A DNA stretch of 17,343 bases from an uncultured Porphyromonadaceae bacterium (lineage in GTDB: Bacteria; Bacteroidota; Bacteroidia; Bacteroidales; Muribaculaceae): positions 1 to 17,343 of the forward strand of contig URWH01000014.1 in assembly GCA_900551515.1 (NCBI GenBank), read 5' to 3'. Within the stretch, counting starts at the first letter, position 1. Each line of letters opens with the position of its first letter. The notes beneath the pieces are model-generated. The model was given only the letters and a program-made list of their open reading frames with translations, did no database searches and had not been told where the DNA came from. The translations under genes were made by a program, and so were the position numbers. Below are positions 15,448 through 17,343 of the stretch, piece by piece.

Positions 15448-16491
15448 TTACATTATGCGTATACTCTTGTGTTTATTGTTGTTCTTGCCCGACAGGTTGA
15501 GCTTCAGGCTATAGCCCAGAACCAGCTCGTGGCTGCCGCTGCTCGCTTTGGATATTGCGCTCACGGGATAGTCATAGCTGTAGCCTATGTAAAATCCCTT
15601 GAACTCCGCGCCAAGCATGGCACACACGGCGTCGTCGTGACGATAGCCGATGCCGGCCGTGAGAAACTTTTTATAGCGCACACGTCCGGTGACTTCAACG
15701 CGGGTGAAGGTGAAGTCGCTCTTCACCAACACCGACGGCATCACTTCAAATAACGTGTTTTTTATCGGAATATTGCTGCCACCCATAAAATAGAGTGTGC
15801 GACGCAACTGAAACTCATAGTTTTTGGCCGATTCGCCGCCGGTGGTGGTACCGCTGCCGGTCGTACCGCCGGTCGTACTGCCGGTGGTGCCGTTGTCGTC
15901 GGAAAACGAGATTGTCGGCGAATTGATGTGGGTGCATGACAGGCCCGCCCAGAACCAACGGTGCACGTAGCCCACGCCCACGGCGAGGTCGAGGGCGTTG
16001 CCCGAAACGTCGGTCTGCGGGATAGCCTCATCGGTGCTTTCGTGATAGTCGTCATCGTCGGGGATATACACCTCGGAGCCTTTGAACACTTCGTTGGCAA
16101 AGCCGATCTGCACGGCGGCCGTAAGCTCGCCTTTGAAAATTTTCTGCTTATAGGCAGCCTGCAGCCCTACGGTGAGATTGCGGAACAGGCCGGCCGACTC
16201 CTGCTGCGCGAGCACGCCCACGCCGAAACGCTTGCCGAAGAGTTTCAGCGGCATATTGGCCGTGGCTATGAAGCCTTTGGGGGCATTGTCGATGCCAACC
16301 CACTGCAGGCGGCCGCCGACGCGGATGCGGATGCTGTCGGTGGTGGCTATCGCCGCGGGGTTATAGAGCGACGGCACTTCGAAATACTGCGTGAACTGCT
16401 GGTCGGTCTGCGCATAAGCCACTGCCGACGAGCATATTGCCACTGCCGCTAAGAATGCTGTGCGTATGTAATGTAGTGCTGTGCTGATCAT
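15448..16491 (-). CDS. porP: T9SS outer-membrane protein PorP/SprF family
   Basis: PorP/SprF proteins are outer-membrane beta barrels that partner with the T9SS ring. The 347-residue precursor has a signal peptide (about 1-27, ending VAYAQ), then the family signature QQFTQYFEVPSLYNPAAIAT (31-50), LQWVGIDNAPKGFIATANMP, and FGVGVLAQQESAGLFRNLT. The later barrel strands end near the C-terminus with ELVLGYSLKLNL. A Gly/Thr-rich insert (about 199-222) sits between strands and is probably a surface loop; it is coded by short DNA repeats. The start overlaps the porT stop by four bases (ATGA at 16491-16488), which suggests translational coupling. Its stop is three bases before gldK. The call is strong by family signature, and the function is from known T9SS work. 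Confidence 0.93.
   Translation of the reverse strand: MISTALHYIRTAFLAAVAICSSAVAYAQTDQQFTQYFEVPSLYNPAAIATTDSIRIRVGGRLQWVGIDNAPKGFIATANMPLKLFGKRFGVGVLAQQESAGLFRNLTVGLQAAYKQKIFKGELTAAVQIGFANEVFKGSEVYIPDDDDYHESTDEAIPQTDVSGNALDLAVGVGYVHRWFWAGLSCTHINSPTISFSDDNGTTGSTTGGTTGSGTTTGGESAKNYEFQLRRTLYFMGGSNIPIKNTLFEVMPSVLVKSDFTFTRVEVTGRVRYKKFLTAGIGYRHDDAVCAMLGAEFKGFYIGYSYDYPVSAISKASSGSHELVLGYSLKLNLSGKNNNKHKSIRIM
15832..15897 (-). repeat. simple repeats coding a Gly/Thr-rich loop in porP
   Basis: The plus strand shows overlapping degenerate copies built on GCCGGT, with GTAC and GTGGT between them. They code for residues about 199-220 of PorP, made almost only of Gly, Thr and Ser. Such repeats can change length by slippage. 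They keep the frame here, and the insert lies between barrel strands. Confidence 0.6.
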
Positions 16492-17216
16492 TCGAAATAA
16501 AATGTGAGCACCACCATCTGCGAGGTGGCTTTTTTCAATGACTGGGTTATCTTCATCCGGTCGGGATCATCGACAAGATCGGGGCGGTCGTGCTGTATCA
16601 CATCGGCAAGGCCGAAACAGAATTTTATCTCGGGATTGAGCTTGAAGAACGGCAGATAGAAGTCGCAGCCGAAGCCCACGGTAAGATAGCAGTCGAAGGT
16701 CTTGAGCTTCAGATAGTCGCTGCGCTTTTTCGACACGTCGAATGCCGGCATAACGCCGCCTACAAGATAGGGGCGGACGTTGCGGAAACGCTGTGCTGCA
16801 AACTTCAGATCGACAGGCGCCACGATGTAGACCGATTTGAGATTCTGCGAGGCGGTGTTGCCGTTGGTCGTGTCGAGCATCTTGATGTCGCGGTTGCCGA
16901 AATACATACCGGGCGACAGGCGGAGGCTGAAATAGTCGTTGAGCCGGAAGTCGACCAGACCGTTGACACAGAATCCGGGCGAGAATGAGGGCTGTTCCAT
17001 AAACCATGTCTCGCCTGCATCAGTTGTGAAGCCGTTGTGGGTGAAGCTCATATCCTGCGTGTGGACGCCGACCGAGAAGCCGAGATGCCAGCGGCGCTGG
17101 TCGGCATACGGACGGTTCATCAGTTTGTCGTTGAGCTTTTGCCCCACGGATTCCATCGGCATAATCACCGCGAACACTGACGCTAATGCAAGCAATATGT
17201 AACGGATACAGTTCAT
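16488..17216 (-). CDS. porT: T9SS accessory protein PorT/SprT family
   Basis: PorT (SprT) is an outer-membrane barrel protein needed for type IX secretion. The ATG at 17216 gives 242 residues; an in-frame GTG directly before it (17219) is less likely. A signal peptide spans about 1-25 (ending VGQ). Then come KLNDKLMNRPYADQRRWHLGFSVGVHTQDM, the family opening, and barrel strands YFSLRLSPGMYFGNRDI, LKSVYIVAPVDLKFAAQRF, VRPYLVGGV, FDCYLTVGFGCDFYLPFFKLNPEIKFCFGLADV, and a final strand ending MVVLTFYFE. It is the first gene of the T9SS run in this window, and it overlaps porP by ATGA. The 127 bases upstream reach the window edge; a TATAACTC-TTTG region at 17259-17270 resembles but does not match the promoter consensus. 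Confidence 0.86.
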   Translation of the reverse strand: MNCIRYILLALASVFAVIMPMESVGQKLNDKLMNRPYADQRRWHLGFSVGVHTQDMSFTHNGFTTDAGETWFMEQPSFSPGFCVNGLVDFRLNDYFSLRLSPGMYFGNRDIKMLDTTNGNTASQNLKSVYIVAPVDLKFAAQRFRNVRPYLVGGVMPAFDVSKKRSDYLKLKTFDCYLTVGFGCDFYLPFFKLNPEIKFCFGLADVIQHDRPDLVDDPDRMKITQSLKKATSQMVVLTFYFE

Positions 17217-17343
17217 CACATTTTATAACGCGGAAGAGCATTTTTTATTGTCTGCACAAAGAGTTATACTCAAGATAGACCCCATCCAACAAAATATGTT
17301 AACGTCAGGGCGGTGGATTTTCGAGCAAGTTTCGCAAGTTGAG

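Noticed and set aside
1..17343. CRISPR array, tRNA, rRNA, insertion sequence or prophage genes
   Set aside because: I saw no regularly spaced direct repeats, no tRNA-like cloverleaf or rRNA sequence, no transposase or integrase motif, and no phage structural genes. I read by eye, so a small degenerate element could be missed.

Overview
The window looks like chromosome from an anaerobic Bacteroidales bacterium. A GC-rich Muribaculaceae-like or related gut lineage is my best guess, but I cannot prove the family. Three things point there: a type IX secretion (T9SS) core locus, an 'alternative' bacterial GlmU of the Bacteroidetes type, and promoters of the Bacteroidetes form (TAnnTTTG at -7, TTTG at -33) with little use of Shine-Dalgarno sites. 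I found no tRNA, rRNA, CRISPR, insertion sequence or phage gene. Coding is dense and no gap exceeds about 130 bases.

Layout. Positions 99-993 (+) hold a pair of small membrane proteins: a GYF_2/DUF4339-CD225 protein and a DUF2752 protein. At 1040-1585 (-) lies rfbC (dTDP-4-dehydrorhamnose 3,5-epimerase), divergent from the alternative glmU at 1668-2846 (+); their -7 elements are one base apart. Positions 6065-2885 (-) carry asd (aspartate-semialdehyde dehydrogenase) followed 15 bases later by a CPA2/Kef-type antiporter with a long cytoplasmic tail. Positions 6246-7051 (-) hold a small unknown protein and a secreted beta-barrel protein. Positions 7177-9668 (+) form a tight operon: ybaK-like tRNA deacylase, aroC (chorismate synthase) and a YhcC-type radical SAM protein. 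From 17216 down to 9689 (-) runs the T9SS cluster porT-porP-gldK-gldL-gldM-gldN, ending in a small protein that resembles SecB.

The T9SS genes work together. GldL and GldM form the proton-driven inner-membrane motor, GldK (lipoprotein) and GldN form the periplasmic ring under the outer membrane, PorP is an outer-membrane partner, and PorT is an accessory outer-membrane barrel. The SecB-like protein at the end of the run could be a cytoplasmic helper, but that is inference.

The most striking observation is that two normally essential biosynthetic genes, asd and aroC, are both broken by short out-of-frame deletions inside conserved regions (about 41 and 11 bases). The aroC lesion looks like loss of one copy of an 11-base near-direct repeat. 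Either this is a consensus or assembly error, or the organism has lost two aromatic and aspartate-family steps. I saw no convincing undescribed multi-gene system. The best leads are the SecB-like gene next to the T9SS core, an antiporter that seems to lack its core acidic residue, and the doubly broken biosynthetic genes.
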